A DNA stretch of 7,558 nucleotides, taken from an uncultured Lactobacillus sp. (GTDB taxonomy: Bacteria; Bacillota; Bacilli; Lactobacillales; Lactobacillaceae). The notes beneath the pieces are model-generated. The model had not been told where the DNA came from. It worked only from the letters and a program-made list of their open reading frames with translations, and searched no databases. The stretch covers positions 1 to 7,558 of the forward strand of contig CAMXWI010000038.1 of NCBI GenBank assembly GCA_947252915.1, read 5' to 3'. The first letter of the stretch is position 1. Each line of letters begins with the position of its first letter. Positions 7,306-7,558 of the stretch are shown one piece after another. The position numbers were made by a program, and so were the translations under genes.

Positions 7306-7558
7306 TTAGTTTTTTAAAAACTTCGCATAAATTTCACTTGCCGTGGTCTTCATTTCTGGAGTTGGCTTATGCATTGGTTCCTTAGTGTAGCCAGCTTCAA
7401 CTCCCATATCTTGAAGCAATAACTTGATTGTTTGGTAAAGACCGTTCCCAAGAATTGCGGAAATCAGGTCATTCGTTTCATGTTGAATATCAAGTGCCTT
7501 TTGCATGTCACCAGCTTCAAAGGCTTCAATTTCCGCCTTTGCCCGGGCTGCATTGACA
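7306..7558 (-). CDS. nanA: N-acetylneuraminate lyase, C-terminal part (runs off the window)
   Basis: This is the 3' end of a gene whose start lies beyond the right edge. The open frame continues through 7558, so about 83 C-terminal residues are visible and an apparent ATG at 7506 is internal. The sequence NAARAKAEIEAFEAGDMQKALDIQ, then LYQTIKLLLQDMGVEAGYTKEPMHKPTPE, resembles the C-terminal helical region of the DapA/NanA aldolase family; a shift to K-P-M-type ends before a proline is common there. Together with nanE immediately downstream it is best read as sialic acid lyase (Neu5Ac to ManNAc and pyruvate). The Schiff-base lysine and the GSTGE-type motif are outside the window, so separation from dihydrodipicolinate synthase rests on the neighbours. 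Confidence 0.85.
   Translation of the reverse strand, partial: VNAARAKAEIEAFEAGDMQKALDIQHETNDLISAILGNGLYQTIKLLLQDMGVEAGYTKEPMHKPTPEMKTTASEIYAKFLKN

Noticed and set aside
7306..7506. A separate 66-residue small protein
   Set aside because: The frame stays open upstream of the ATG at 7506 to the window edge with nanA-like residues, so this is the tail of a longer gene.

Overview
The window looks like a chromosomal segment from a lactic acid bacterium, most likely Lactobacillaceae. The grounds are a full-length malolactic enzyme, strong AAGGAG-type ribosome binding sites, moderately AT-rich DNA and the Gram-positive style of the amino-sugar genes. I cannot name the species from sequence alone. 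All genes belong to well-known families. I found no CRISPR array, insertion sequence, tRNA, rRNA or phage gene, and no undescribed system.

Left half (about 1-3750): a malolactic locus. mleA (malolactic enzyme, 2713 to 1091) and mleP (AEC-family malate permease, 1067 to 98) form a two-gene operon on the minus strand, closed by a strong intrinsic terminator at 55-85. A LysR-type regulator, the probable MleR, runs divergently (2862-3752). The intervening region of about 150 bp carries back-to-back promoters that overlap around a 10-bp perfect palindrome. The main anomaly is in mleP. One extra base in an A6 run (728-733) breaks the frame exactly at the conserved N-T-I-F-I-G-M-P-L motif and leaves two overlapping fragments. 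As read, the malate transporter is a pseudogene, a switchable gene or a sequencing error, while the enzyme and regulator look intact.

Centre (3751-3834): one long hairpin with U-tracts possible on both strands lies between the convergent mleR and nagA genes and probably ends transcription from both sides.

Right half (3835-7558): a tightly packed minus-strand operon for sialic acid and amino-sugar catabolism, in transcription order nanA (3' part only; it leaves the window), nanE, an rpiR/SIS regulator, nagB, nagA. Gaps are 11-21 nt and most genes have an AAGGA-like ribosome binding site placed over or near the preceding stop codon. The enzymes would take N-acetylneuraminate to ManNAc and pyruvate (NanA), ManNAc-6-P to GlcNAc-6-P (NanE), GlcNAc-6-P to GlcN-6-P (NagA), and GlcN-6-P to fructose-6-P plus ammonia (NagB). 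ManNAc kinase (nanK), a sialic acid transporter and the operon promoter are not in the window and may lie beyond position 7558.
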